Shown here: piece by piece, positions 1 through 8,189 of the stretch | How the letters are laid out: every line of letters begins with the position of its first letter | Numbering within the stretch: position 1 is the first letter of the stretch | Origin: Alphaproteobacteria bacterium | Lineage (GTDB): Bacteria; Pseudomonadota; Alphaproteobacteria; ATCC43930; CGMCC-115725 | Assembly: GCA_018971215.1 (NCBI GenBank) | Contig: JAGXBG010000002.1 | Location: 1 to 40,587 of the forward strand | Direction: 5' to 3' | DNA length: 40,587 nucleotides | Program-made: the position numbers and the translations under genes | The notes under the pieces: generated by a model | Told to the model about the DNA's origin: nothing | The model's database searches: none | The model's input: the letters and a program-made list of their open reading frames with translations, nothing else

Positions 1-316
1 GCGCCCCGCGTTGGATAGCAACCATATCGTCTTCCCTCTCGGGACCGGTCCACGACGACCGGTTCTTCCAAAAAGGACGCGTTACGTCGTTGCATAACCA
101 CGATGGGCCATAGGCACGTGCGAGTGCGTCGCACACTTTAGATACGCTCATCAGGCTACGATGCAAGACAAAATTCACGGAGCGGTAAATTTTCCCGCGC
201 TCGTGACCGCGATCACACGCCAGTCGACGCCGTTGCATCGACGGCCGTCGCTCCGTACATCTGAACAAATGGTAAAGACGCGGTTGCGACGCGGAGAAAT
301 CGCCGACGACTCCGCC
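1..316. other. Intergenic / no supported gene
   Basis: I see no convincing coding region here. The open frames that cross it have arginine-rich, low-complexity translations typical of shadow frames in GC-rich DNA. A short inverted repeat lies at 118-134 (GTGCGA, 5-base loop, TCGCAC) with no T-run after it. A repeated ACCGGT palindrome lies near 45-62. The stretch lies downstream of the minus-strand DUF6476 gene and may hold the end of transcription for that gene or for a gene left of the window. Confidence 0.5.
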
Positions 317-622
317 CTACGGCGACGTCGGCACCAGTTCGATCGTCGCGATCTCGGCACCGGTGGCGAGATCGAAGACGAAAACGCGGACGCCGCCGGC
401 CACGTCGACCCGTGCGACCAAGCGGCCGGCGTCAACGTCGGTGGCGACGACCTTGGCGCCCGCCGGCAGGACGATACGGTGTGCCGCCGGCGCGGCCGTC
501 GGTTTCGACGCCGTCGCCGGGTGGCCGTGGTCGATACGCCAGACTACGGCCGCCGCCAGGACGCCGACGCCCGCCAGCAGCAGCACTCCGAGGGCGATCA
601 CCAGAAGCTTGAGAGCGCGCAT
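317..622 (-). CDS. DUF6476-like small membrane protein
   Basis: Encodes a protein of about 101 residues with one N-terminal membrane segment (residues about 3-23, MRALKLLVIALGVLLLAGV) followed by a soluble domain ending in FDLATGAEIATIELVPTSP. Small proteins of this form, divergent from an RluA-family pseudouridine synthase, are annotated as DUF6476 in alphaproteobacteria; I recognise it by size, topology and position. Function is unknown; the topology suggests an inner-membrane protein with a periplasmic tail. Met at 622 directly precedes the hydrophobic segment. An in-frame ATG at 646 would add eight residues and overlap the rluD start codon. Longer starts would run deep into rluD and are unlikely. 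Confidence 0.6.
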   Translation of the reverse strand: MRALKLLVIALGVLLLAGVGVLAAAVVWRIDHGHPATASKPTAAPAAHRIVLPAGAKVVATDVDAGRLVARVDVAGGVRVFVFDLATGAEIATIELVPTSP

Positions 623-644
623 CTTCGGGGCCAATTTAGCGGGC

Positions 645-1625
645 ATGGCGGTCGAAACAAGTAGCGATATCCGACACACGGCGGTTGCGCCGAACGAGGC
701 CGGAAACCGCCTCGACCGTGTGCTCGCCGGCCATTTTCCGGACTTGTCACGATCGAGGCTGAAACGTCTCATCGAGACGGGCCACGTCGCGCTCAACGGC
801 AAGCGGATCAGCGATCCGGCGTTCAAGGTCAAGCCGGGTCAGATATTTGCCGTCGCTGTGCCGCCGCCGGAATCGGCCGTCATCGAACCGCAGGCGATGG
901 ATCTCAAAATCCTGTTCGAGGATGCGCATGTCCTCGTCCTCGACAAACCTGCCGGGCTGGTCGTTCACCCCGCTCCCGGTAACCCGGACCGCACGCTGGT
1001 CAATGCGCTGATCGCCCATTGCGGCGATAGCCTCGCCGGCATCGGCGGCGTCAAGCGCCCCGGTATCGTCCACCGTCTCGACAAGGACACCAGCGGTGTC
1101 ATGGTGATCGCCAAGACCGACGCCGCCCACCGCGCTCTGGCAGCCGATTTTGCCGCTCGCCGAGTGACGCGCGCCTATCAGGCCATCGTCTGGGGCGTGC
1201 CGGCGCCCAAAAGCGGCGAGATCGCCGGCGCCATCGGCCGCAATCCGCGCGATCGCAAGACCATGGCGGTGGTCGCCACCGGCAAAGCGGCGACCACGCG
1301 CTATCAGGTGCTGAAAAGTTTCGGCACGGCCGCGGCTTTGATCGAATGCCGGCTGGGCAGCGGCCGGACCCACCAGATCCGGGTCCATCTGCTCGCCAAG
1401 GGAAACCCGGTACTGGGGGACCCGGTTTACAAAGGGCGACACGTCGCCGCGCGTCTCGCTAAGCTGCCGGCGACGGCACGGGTGGCCGCGAGCAGTCTGT
1501 GGCGCCAGGCGCTGCACGCTTATCTCTTGGGTTTTCGCCACCCAGCGACGGGCGAATACCGGGAATTCAAAAGCGCCTTACCAAGCGAGATCACGGATTT
1601 GTTATATAAGTTAGAGGAAATCTAG
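645..1625 (+). CDS. rluD: RluA-family 23S rRNA pseudouridine synthase
   Basis: 326 residues, normal for RluD/RluC-type enzymes, which convert specific uridines of 23S rRNA to pseudouridine. An N-terminal S4 RNA-binding domain spans about residues 20-75 (RLDRVLAGHFPDLSRSRLKR). The catalytic domain carries the family motif HRLDKDTSG, with the catalytic Asp at residue 146, preceded by LDKPAGLVVHPAPGN and followed by the RTHQIRVHL motif. The ATG at 645 is chosen because the S4 domain begins shortly after it; upstream extensions give non-homologous arginine-rich sequence. It lies 62 bases upstream of rpoH in the same direction, a common alphaproteobacterial arrangement. RluD rather than RluC or RluA is inferred from length and context. 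Confidence 0.88.
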   Translation: MAVETSSDIRHTAVAPNEAGNRLDRVLAGHFPDLSRSRLKRLIETGHVALNGKRISDPAFKVKPGQIFAVAVPPPESAVIEPQAMDLKILFEDAHVLVLDKPAGLVVHPAPGNPDRTLVNALIAHCGDSLAGIGGVKRPGIVHRLDKDTSGVMVIAKTDAAHRALAADFAARRVTRAYQAIVWGVPAPKSGEIAGAIGRNPRDRKTMAVVATGKAATTRYQVLKSFGTAAALIECRLGSGRTHQIRVHLLAKGNPVLGDPVYKGRHVAARLAKLPATARVAASSLWRQALHAYLLGFRHPATGEYREFKSALPSEITDLLYKLEEI

Positions 1626-1627
1626 AC

Positions 1628-1656
1628 TAGACAATACCTGAGTACAGCACTAAGAT
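1628..1656 (+). promoter_or_regulatory. Candidate sigma-70-type promoter of rpoH
   Basis: TAGACA at 1628-1633 matches the -35 consensus at 5 of 6 positions. It is followed by exactly 17 bases and TAAGAT at 1651-1656, a 4-of-6 match to the -10 hexamer. It lies in the short, visibly AT-richer spacer between rluD and rpoH and would start transcription about 25 bases before the rpoH ATG. A purine-rich AGAGGAAGG ribosome-binding site follows at 1666-1674. This is pattern-based only; rpoH may also be read from rluD. Confidence 0.5.
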
Positions 1657-1687
1657 ATCGGCCTAAGAGGAAGGATTCTGCCCCACT

Positions 1688-2584
1688 ATGGCCACCCACG
1701 CCCTACCCTCCGTCGCGCGCGAGGGCAATCTCGCGCGTTATCTCCAGGAAATCCGCCGGTTTCCGATGCTGGGACCGGAGGAGGAGTACATGCTCGCCAA
1801 AAGCTGGCGCGAGCATGGCGACAAGGATGCGGCACACAAGCTTGTCACCAGCCATTTGCGGCTCGTGGCCAAGATCGCCATGGGCTACCGCGGTTACGGC
1901 CTGCCGCTGTCCGAACTCATCTCCGAGGGCAATGTCGGCATGATGCAGGCGGTGAAGCGCTTCGACCCGGACCGCGGCTTCCGGCTGGCCACTTACGCCA
2001 TGTGGTGGATCCGCGCCGCTATCCAGGAATATGTCCTGCATTCGTGGTCGCTGGTGAAGATGGGCACGACCGCGGCGCAGAAGAAGCTGTTTTTCAATCT
2101 GCGCAAGATCAAGGGCCAGCTCCAGGCGATCGACGACGGCGACTTGTCGCCCGAAAACGTCAAGCGCATCGCCACCGAGCTTGCGGTCCCCGAGTCCGAC
2201 GTGGTCAGCATGAACCGCCGGCTCAGCGCGCCCGACAATTCGCTGAACGCGCCGGTGCGTACCGACGGCGACGGCGAATGGCAGGACTGGCTGGTCGACG
2301 AAGGCCCGAGCCAGGAGACCCGGCTGGGCGACCGCCAAGAACTCGGCCTACGGCGCGACCTGTTGCGCAACGCCATGACCCATCTGACGGCGCGCGAACG
2401 CGACATCCTCGTCGAACGCCGGCTCAAGGACGAGCCTGCGACCCTTGAGGATTTGTCGCAGCGTTACCGCATTTCGCGCGAGCGCGTGCGCCAGATCGAG
2501 GTGCGCGCCTTCGAGAAGCTGCAGAAGGCGATCAAGGCCAAGGCGCTCGAGCATCGCCCGGCGGCCGAGACGTCGCCGGCCTAG
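1688..2584 (+). CDS. rpoH: RNA polymerase heat-shock sigma factor (sigma-32)
   Basis: 298 residues, typical of alphaproteobacterial RpoH, which directs core RNA polymerase to heat-shock promoters (chaperones, proteases). The N-terminus GNLARYLQEIRRFPMLGPEE is the family signature. Region 2 contains RLVAKIAMGYRGYGLPLSELISEG and FDPDRGFRLATYAMWWIRAAIQEY. The RpoH-specific box QKKLFFNLRK is present near residues 131-140. Region 4 ends in a helix-turn-helix (LEDLSQRYRISRERVRQIE). The ATG at 1688 lies 14 bases after a strong purine-rich ribosome-binding site. Its stop codon shares the tetranucleotide CTAG at 2581-2584 with the stop of the convergent anmK. A candidate promoter is in the 62-base spacer upstream. 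Confidence 0.95.
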   Translation: MATHALPSVAREGNLARYLQEIRRFPMLGPEEEYMLAKSWREHGDKDAAHKLVTSHLRLVAKIAMGYRGYGLPLSELISEGNVGMMQAVKRFDPDRGFRLATYAMWWIRAAIQEYVLHSWSLVKMGTTAAQKKLFFNLRKIKGQLQAIDDGDLSPENVKRIATELAVPESDVVSMNRRLSAPDNSLNAPVRTDGDGEWQDWLVDEGPSQETRLGDRQELGLRRDLLRNAMTHLTARERDILVERRLKDEPATLEDLSQRYRISRERVRQIEVRAFEKLQKAIKAKALEHRPAAETSPA

Positions 2585-3651
2585 GCCCGCCGCGTCGCGC
2601 GGTGCAATCGGCCGCCGGTCGTCGGCACGGCGACGCCGGTGGTTTGCGGCAAACTCAACGGCAGGCCCTTCACCGACCGAACGGCGAGATAGGCGAAGGC
2701 CTGCGCCTCGAGCGCATCGCCGTCCCAGCCGACCTCCTCGACCGGCGCCACCGGCGCATCGAGCTGCACCGCCAGCGACGCCATCAGCACCGGATTGCGG
2801 CGACCGCCGCCAGTCACCAGCCAGCGCTTCGCGGGCGCGGGAAAATGACCGCGCGCGGCCACGATCCCAGCAATGGTCATCGCCGCCAGCGTCGCTGCGC
2901 CATTGGCGGGCGACAGTCCGTCGGGCATGAACCGCGCGAATTCGTCGCGATCGAGCGATTTGGGCGGCGCTGCGGCGAAGAACGGATGCGCGAGAAAGCG
3001 CGCAACGTGCCGCGTGTCAGCCGTTCCGGCGCGCGCCAGCACGCCGCCCTCGTCGAGCGGCTGCCCCGTATGAGTCATCGCCCAATCGTCGATCAGGGCG
3101 TTGCCGGGGCCGGTGTCGAACGCCAGGACGTGGTCGTCACGCGCGCCGAGCCAAGTGACGTTGGCAACGCCGCCGATATTGAGCACGGCGAGCGGCCGCT
3201 CGAGATCGGCGGCCAGGGCTTGATGAAAAAGCGGGACAAGGGGTGCACCCTGCCCACCCGACGCCACATCCGCCGTGCGGAAATCGTTGACCACGTCGAG
3301 CCCGGTCAGCCGCGACAAGAGCGCGCCGTCGCCGATCTGCCAGGTCCGTCGCTCCCACGGCCGATGCAACACGGTATGGCCGTGAAAGCCGATCAGCGAC
3401 GCATCGCGCAGACCGTGCTTACGGACCAGAGTCTCGACCGCGCGCGCATGTGCCTCGGTCAACTCCGCCTCGGCGGCGGCGACCTCGCCGCTGCCGCCGA
3501 GCACCGACCGGATGCGCGCGCGCAAGGCGGGCTCGTACGGAATCGTCATGGCGCCGCGCGGCTGCACTGTGCGCAATCCGTCGGTTTCGATCGCCGCCAC
3601 GTCGATGCCGTCGATCGAGGTGCCGCTCATCAGGCCGATCACCAGGGTCAC
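2581..3651 (-). CDS. anmK: Anhydro-N-acetylmuramic acid kinase
   Basis: About 356 residues. AnmK phosphorylates and hydrates 1,6-anhydro-MurNAc from the cell's own peptidoglycan turnover, giving MurNAc-6-phosphate for recycling in the cytoplasm. Family motifs are visible: IGLMSGTSIDGIDVA at the N-terminus (phosphate-binding), FDTGPGNALIDDW in the middle and GGGRRNPVLM in the C-terminal half. The GTG at 3651 is preferred because GGAG lies nine bases before it and the protein then begins directly with the conserved strand. A GTG at 3690 would add 13 residues. Divergent from tyrS, a frequent alphaproteobacterial arrangement. The 3' end overlaps rpoH by four bases, tail to tail. Confidence 0.93.
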   Translation of the reverse strand: MTLVIGLMSGTSIDGIDVAAIETDGLRTVQPRGAMTIPYEPALRARIRSVLGGSGEVAAAEAELTEAHARAVETLVRKHGLRDASLIGFHGHTVLHRPWERRTWQIGDGALLSRLTGLDVVNDFRTADVASGGQGAPLVPLFHQALAADLERPLAVLNIGGVANVTWLGARDDHVLAFDTGPGNALIDDWAMTHTGQPLDEGGVLARAGTADTRHVARFLAHPFFAAAPPKSLDRDEFARFMPDGLSPANGAATLAAMTIAGIVAARGHFPAPAKRWLVTGGGRRNPVLMASLAVQLDAPVAPVEEVGWDGDALEAQAFAYLAVRSVKGLPLSLPQTTGVAVPTTGGRLHRATRRA

Positions 3652-3717
3652 GGCGCGACTCTCCGAACGCTGCAGGCCGGCTGACGGCACGCCGCTGGTA
3701 TGCTAGACGCAATCCCC

Positions 3718-4971
3718 ATGACCAAAGCCCGCTCCGCCTTTCTCGTCGCCGCCGAGGAACGCGGCTTCATTCACCAGATCACCGACCGCGCCGGCCTCGA
3801 TGCTCTGCTCGCCGCCGGACCGGTCGCATCCTATATCGGCTTCGATTGTACCGCCGACAGCCTTCATGTCGGCAGCCTGCTGCAGATCATGCTGCTGCGG
3901 CTGTGGCAGAAGACCGGCAACAAACCGATCGTCCTCATGGGCGGCGGCACCACCAAGGTCGGCGACCCGTCGGGCAAAGACGAAGCCCGCCGCATGCTCA
4001 GCGAAGCCGAGATCGCCGCCAATATGGCCGGCATCCGCCGGGTCTTCGAGCGCTTCCTCAAATTCGGCGACGGCAAGACCGATGCGGTGATGGTCGACAA
4101 CGCCGAGTGGCTCGACCGACTCGAATACATCCCGTTCCTGCGCGAATACGGCCGGCATTTTTCGGTCAACCGCATGCTGACGATGGACAGCGTCAAGATG
4201 CGCCTCGAGCGCGAACAGCCGTTGAGCTTCCTCGAATTCAATTACATGGTCTTGCAGGCCTACGATTTCCTCGAGCTGGCGCGGCGCTACAAATGCGCGG
4301 CGCAGATGGGCGGCTCGGACCAGTGGGGCAACATCGTCATGGGCGTCGAGCTCGGCCGCCGCGCCGAGGACCGCGCGCTTTACGGCGTCACGTCGCCGCT
4401 CGTCACCACCGCATCGGGCGCGAAGATGGGCAAGACGGCGCAAGGCGCGGTCTGGCTCAACGCCGACAAGCTTACGTCTTACGATTACTGGCAATATTGG
4501 CGCAACACCGAGGACGCCGACGTCGGACGCTTCCTGAAGCTTTTCACCGACCTGTCGATGGACGAAATCCGCCGGCTCGAAGCTCTGCGCGACAGCGAGA
4601 TCAATCAGGCCAAGATCGTTCTTGCGACCGAGGCGACGGCGCTGGCGCACGGTCGCAAAGCGGCAGACGAGGCGGCAGCGACCGCGCACCGCGTGTTCGC
4701 CGAAGGCGGCATCGGCACCGACCTCCCGGTGACCGAGATGCCCAAGGCCGAACTGAAGGCCGGGCGACCGGCAATCCAGTGCTTCCACCGCGCTGGGTTG
4801 GCGCCGAGCTTGAGCGAAGCGCGGCGGCTCATCCGCGGTGGCGGCGCGCGCATCAACGACAAAGTCGTGACGGACGAAAACGTGACGCTGTCGCTGGATG
4901 ACGTCAACGCCGACGGCGTGATCAAACTTTCCGCCGGCAAGAAGCGCCACGCGCTGGTGAAACCGGTCTAG
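3718..4971 (+). CDS. tyrS: Tyrosyl-tRNA synthetase
   Basis: 417 residues, the expected length for bacterial TyrRS, which charges tRNA-Tyr. The class I signature HIGH appears as HVGS at residues 50-53. KMSKS appears as KMGKT at residues 236-240, a common TyrRS variant. Tyrosine-pocket sequences such as YMVLQAYDF and [11 protein letters not shown] are intact. A C-terminal S4-like RNA-binding domain runs from about residue 350 ([20 protein letters not shown]). ATG 3718 is preferred over ATG 3700 because homologues begin a few residues before the conserved ERGFIHQ. A TATGCT element at 3699-3704 could be a -10 hexamer, without a clear -35. The stop shares CTAG (4968-4971) with the convergent AsmA-like gene. 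Confidence 0.95.
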   Translation: MTKARSAFLVAAEERGFIHQITDRAGLDALLAAGPVASYIGFDCTADSLHVGSLLQIMLLRLWQKTGNKPIVLMGGGTTKVGDPSGKDEARRMLSEAEIAANMAGIRRVFERFLKFGDGKTDAVMVDNAEWLDRLEYIPFLREYGRHFSVNRMLTMDSVKMRLEREQPLSFLEFNYMVLQAYDFLELARRYKCAAQMGGSDQWGNIVMGVELGRRAEDRALYGVTSPLVTTASGAKMGKTAQGAVWLNADKLTSYDYWQYWRNTEDADVGRFLKLFTDLSMDEIRRLEALRDSEINQAKIVLATEATALAHGRKAADEAAATAHRVFAEGGIGTDLPVTEMPKAELKAGRPAIQCFHRAGLAPSLSEARRLIRGGGARINDKVVTDENVTLSLDDVNADGVIKLSAGKKRHALVKPV

Positions 4972-7900
4972 GGATTGGGCGTCGGTGCCGACGCATCCGG
5001 CTTCGGCGGGGAGCTGGGCGCCGGATTCCACGCCTGAAATAGAAACAGATTACGCAGGAACCCGGGCGCCAGAACGCTCAGCGGATTGACTGCGATCTGC
5101 GGATTGGCAATTGGCCCCGCGATGCGGAAATTGGCACCGATGATGCCTTGCCCTTCGCCGCCGACCAACAGATTGCCGATCAGCGGGATGTCGCCGATCA
5201 CCGTATTCAGGATATTGGCCGGCACCAGCGTACCCGACGCATCGAGCGTGCCGGCGTCGTAATCCACGGCACCTTCGACGTTGATGCCGATCGCGCCGCC
5301 ATAGGCGCGCATGTTGTCGATCTTGATACCGCCGGCGCCGTAGACGATGTCGCCTTGCAACGCCTTGAACGGTATGCCGCTGCCTCCGGTCAGCAGATTA
5401 CTCACGCCGCTGAACGAGGTCAGCGTCAACAGCCGGGCGAACAGCGGCGCCCTGACGACGCGGTAATCGGCGCCGTTGAACGTGCCCTTCAACACGCGCT
5501 TGCCCTTCTCGTCCACGGCATCGCCCTTGACGGCGAAGGTGCCGCCTTCGACGTCGCCGGTGACGTCGAGCACGCGCAGCAGCGCGCCGAAATCGTCGGC
5601 CGCAAGATCGAATTTGCCGGGGCCGTTGGCGCCGCCGAACCGCACCGTGAGCTTCTTGCCGTTGGTCAAAGTGCCGTCGACCTGGGCTTCTTGCCAATGC
5701 GGGCCGTCGCTTTGCAGCCGGGCGCTGAAGTCGGTGAGTTGCCGGTTGGGGCCCAGTACCAGCTTGCCCAGCGTCGTGCGGATCGCGAGCGGCGGCGGGT
5801 TCGCGGCGGACGGGCGCGACACATCGCGCAAGAGGCCGCTCGCGTCGTAGCTCGGACCCGATACGTCCACCGTCCAGCTATTGTTGGTACGCGTCAGGGT
5901 GAATTGCGCGTTCGTATCGCCGGCGACCAGATGCGGAACGTCGACCCGCGATAGGCCGTCCTTGTCGAAGTTCGCCGACAGCTGAGCGTCGATGCCGCTG
6001 CCGACGATTGTTGCATTGCGCACCTGCGTGAGTTGATCCCCAACGAGATTAAGGGTGAATTTCGCCACCGCAGGTTGGCCCGCCGCCTTGTGCCAATCGA
6101 CCTTCGGCATATCGACGACGGCGTCCTTGAGATTGGCCGTGACCGAGGCTTCGGCGCGTCGGTCGGCACGTTGTCCGTACGCCAGGTCGACGTCGACCGG
6201 TCCGTGCACCGTCGCATAATCGGCGAAATCGAACCCCAGCCGCGTGCGCGCCGCGTCGTCAAGTCGTCCCTGAACGGTGTAGCGTCGCCGGAGCGCCTGC
6301 TTGCCGAGGTTTTCGACCCAGGTCAGCTTCATCGGCGCGTCGTCGATCGCGGCCGCGCCGTCGAGCGTGAGCGCCGAGCGATCGAGCGTCATCTTGAATT
6401 CGCCGTTGCTGAGGTCACGGTTGAAGAACGCGTGCGGAATGGCGACCGCCGAAAGTTGCGCCTCGGTGCGGTACTCGACCTCATCGAAGTTGAGATCGTG
6501 CTTCAGCGGCAGCCGGAAGAATATATGCGCAGTAAAATTGCCGCGCGCGTGCTCGGCATCGAGGCCGAGCGCCTTGGCGTATTGCAACGGCTTGGTGTCG
6601 AGAACCTTGAGCGCGTCGCGCAACGGGCCGGCCAAGGTGACGTCGATGTCGCCCATCTCGTCGTTGGTGTCGAGATCGTAGAGCTTGACGCTGGCGGCGG
6701 TCGCGCGGCCGTCGAGCACGTGACCGCTGGTCGGCGCGAAATCCATGTGCTTGCGATCAAAAGTGACCGTGCCGTTGACGCCGCGCGCCGGCTCCAACGG
6801 TGGGAAATAGTCGATCGTCAGATTGCGGTAGCTGCCGGTGCCTTCGAAACGCGTGACGTCGACCGGCTTCGGCGCTTCGGTGTCGACGTGGAGCGCCATC
6901 ACCGCGTTCATGCTGTCGATCACGCCGTCGTGCACCCGTGTCGTGATCCAATGCCGTGTGTGCGGCCCGACATTCTCCGGCCATAGATGCGGCAGCGCAT
7001 CGATCGGGACGGCGGCCGCCGTCAGCCGTGTCGATACGTCGAATGATTGCGGCCAGCCGCCGGCCAGCAGACCGTTGCCGAGATTGTCGACTTCGCCCTG
7101 AACCGAGACTTTGGGACCGCCGAGGTCGAGGCTGAGATTTTCGATGTCGACGCGCCCCGCCGTCGGATTGTAGCTCGCTTGCAGGGCGCCGCCGCTGATC
7201 GCCGCAGTGCCGTCGGGCAGGTCGGCTTCGCGCAATGTGCCGGCGCCGAACCGGACATCGCAGAACGCGACGTCGATCGCGATCGTATTGGTATCGAAGC
7301 CCAGCGCGATCTCGCCTGAAACCGGGAAATCCATCGCGCCCAGCGGCTGCAGAGCCGGCGCGGCCGGCGCGAACAGCGCCGGATTGACACCGTCGAAGTC
7401 GATCTTCACCGACAGCTCGCCGCTCGTGCGATAGGCGATGCGGCCGCTCAGCAGCGCCTGCTTGCCGGCGATGCCGACCGCTAGCTGCATGGTGCCGTCG
7501 ACTCCGGCGGCGTTGCGCTCCATCACGACGTTGACCCGATCGGCGCGCCACGTCACACCGAGCGATTTGTCGTCGACGATCAGCGTCGCGTTGCTCATTG
7601 CGAAGTTGGTGAGATATTGCAGCGGTCCACCGCTGCCCAACGGCGCCGCGACGTCGCGCGTCAGCCGTGCGCCCCAGAACTCGGCAGTATCGCTTTCGGC
7701 GGTCTGCTCGCCGACGGCGAGATGAAACGACCCGTCGGCGGCGCGCACCAGCCGCAGGACCGGGCGATCGAGCACGACGCGCGACGGCGCCATGCGTCCC
7801 TGCAGCAGCGCCCACGGGCTGAGCACGATCTCCATCCCGCGGAACGTCAGGCGGGCGCCAGTCGTCGGCTGGTTCAGGTGAACGCCTTGCGCGAAAAGAT

Positions 7901-8189
7901 GGAAGCGGCCATCCGACCAGCTCAGGACGGTGTGGTCGACGGTCACGAGCACGCCGTTCGGCCCGCTCGACAATGCCGACGCCAGATACGGCGTCACCCG
8001 ATCGAGGACGACCGGCCCGCGCGACAGGCGCCAAGCCGCCGCCCCCGCCCCGACCAGGGCCAGCATCACAAGCACGACGATACCGGTTACAACCGCGCGC
8101 AGCAGGCGAATATGCGCCGGCCGGCGATCTTGACCGTTCTCCGGCGCGCGCGCAGGCTGCGGCGGCCGATTACCGACCGCGCCATTCAT
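4968..8189 (-). CDS. AsmA-like / DUF3971 envelope protein
   Basis: About 1073 residues. One membrane segment near residues 31-53 ([21 protein letters not shown]) anchors a very long, beta-rich periplasmic region with the repetitive pattern of AsmA/YhdP/TamB-type proteins, including DUF3971-like and AsmA C-terminal-like parts. Such proteins are thought to form hydrophobic grooves that carry phospholipids between inner and outer membranes; that role is inferred from the family. The C-terminal 20 residues are proline-rich. ATG 8189 is chosen over GTG 8210; neither has a clear ribosome-binding site. ATG 8189 shares CATG with the divergent glnE start, so its promoter would lie inside glnE. Its tail overlaps tyrS by four bases. 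Confidence 0.82.
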   Translation of the reverse strand: MNGAVGNRPPQPARAPENGQDRRPAHIRLLRAVVTGIVVLVMLALVGAGAAAWRLSRGPVVLDRVTPYLASALSSGPNGVLVTVDHTVLSWSDGRFHLFAQGVHLNQPTTGARLTFRGMEIVLSPWALLQGRMAPSRVVLDRPVLRLVRAADGSFHLAVGEQTAESDTAEFWGARLTRDVAAPLGSGGPLQYLTNFAMSNATLIVDDKSLGVTWRADRVNVVMERNAAGVDGTMQLAVGIAGKQALLSGRIAYRTSGELSVKIDFDGVNPALFAPAAPALQPLGAMDFPVSGEIALGFDTNTIAIDVAFCDVRFGAGTLREADLPDGTAAISGGALQASYNPTAGRVDIENLSLDLGGPKVSVQGEVDNLGNGLLAGGWPQSFDVSTRLTAAAVPIDALPHLWPENVGPHTRHWITTRVHDGVIDSMNAVMALHVDTEAPKPVDVTRFEGTGSYRNLTIDYFPPLEPARGVNGTVTFDRKHMDFAPTSGHVLDGRATAASVKLYDLDTNDEMGDIDVTLAGPLRDALKVLDTKPLQYAKALGLDAEHARGNFTAHIFFRLPLKHDLNFDEVEYRTEAQLSAVAIPHAFFNRDLSNGEFKMTLDRSALTLDGAAAIDDAPMKLTWVENLGKQALRRRYTVQGRLDDAARTRLGFDFADYATVHGPVDVDLAYGQRADRRAEASVTANLKDAVVDMPKVDWHKAAGQPAVAKFTLNLVGDQLTQVRNATIVGSGIDAQLSANFDKDGLSRVDVPHLVAGDTNAQFTLTRTNNSWTVDVSGPSYDASGLLRDVSRPSAANPPPLAIRTTLGKLVLGPNRQLTDFSARLQSDGPHWQEAQVDGTLTNGKKLTVRFGGANGPGKFDLAADDFGALLRVLDVTGDVEGGTFAVKGDAVDEKGKRVLKGTFNGADYRVVRAPLFARLLTLTSFSGVSNLLTGGSGIPFKALQGDIVYGAGGIKIDNMRAYGGAIGINVEGAVDYDAGTLDASGTLVPANILNTVIGDIPLIGNLLVGGEGQGIIGANFRIAGPIANPQIAVNPLSVLAPGFLRNLFLFQAWNPAPSSPPKPDASAPTPNP

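Noticed and set aside
161-664. Plus-strand frame opposite the DUF6476 gene
   Set aside because: Arg/Asp-rich shadow sequence; the minus-strand frame has a sensible membrane helix.
3703-5031. Minus-strand frame opposite tyrS
   Set aside because: tyrS is unambiguous and no real gene is expected to cover it fully.
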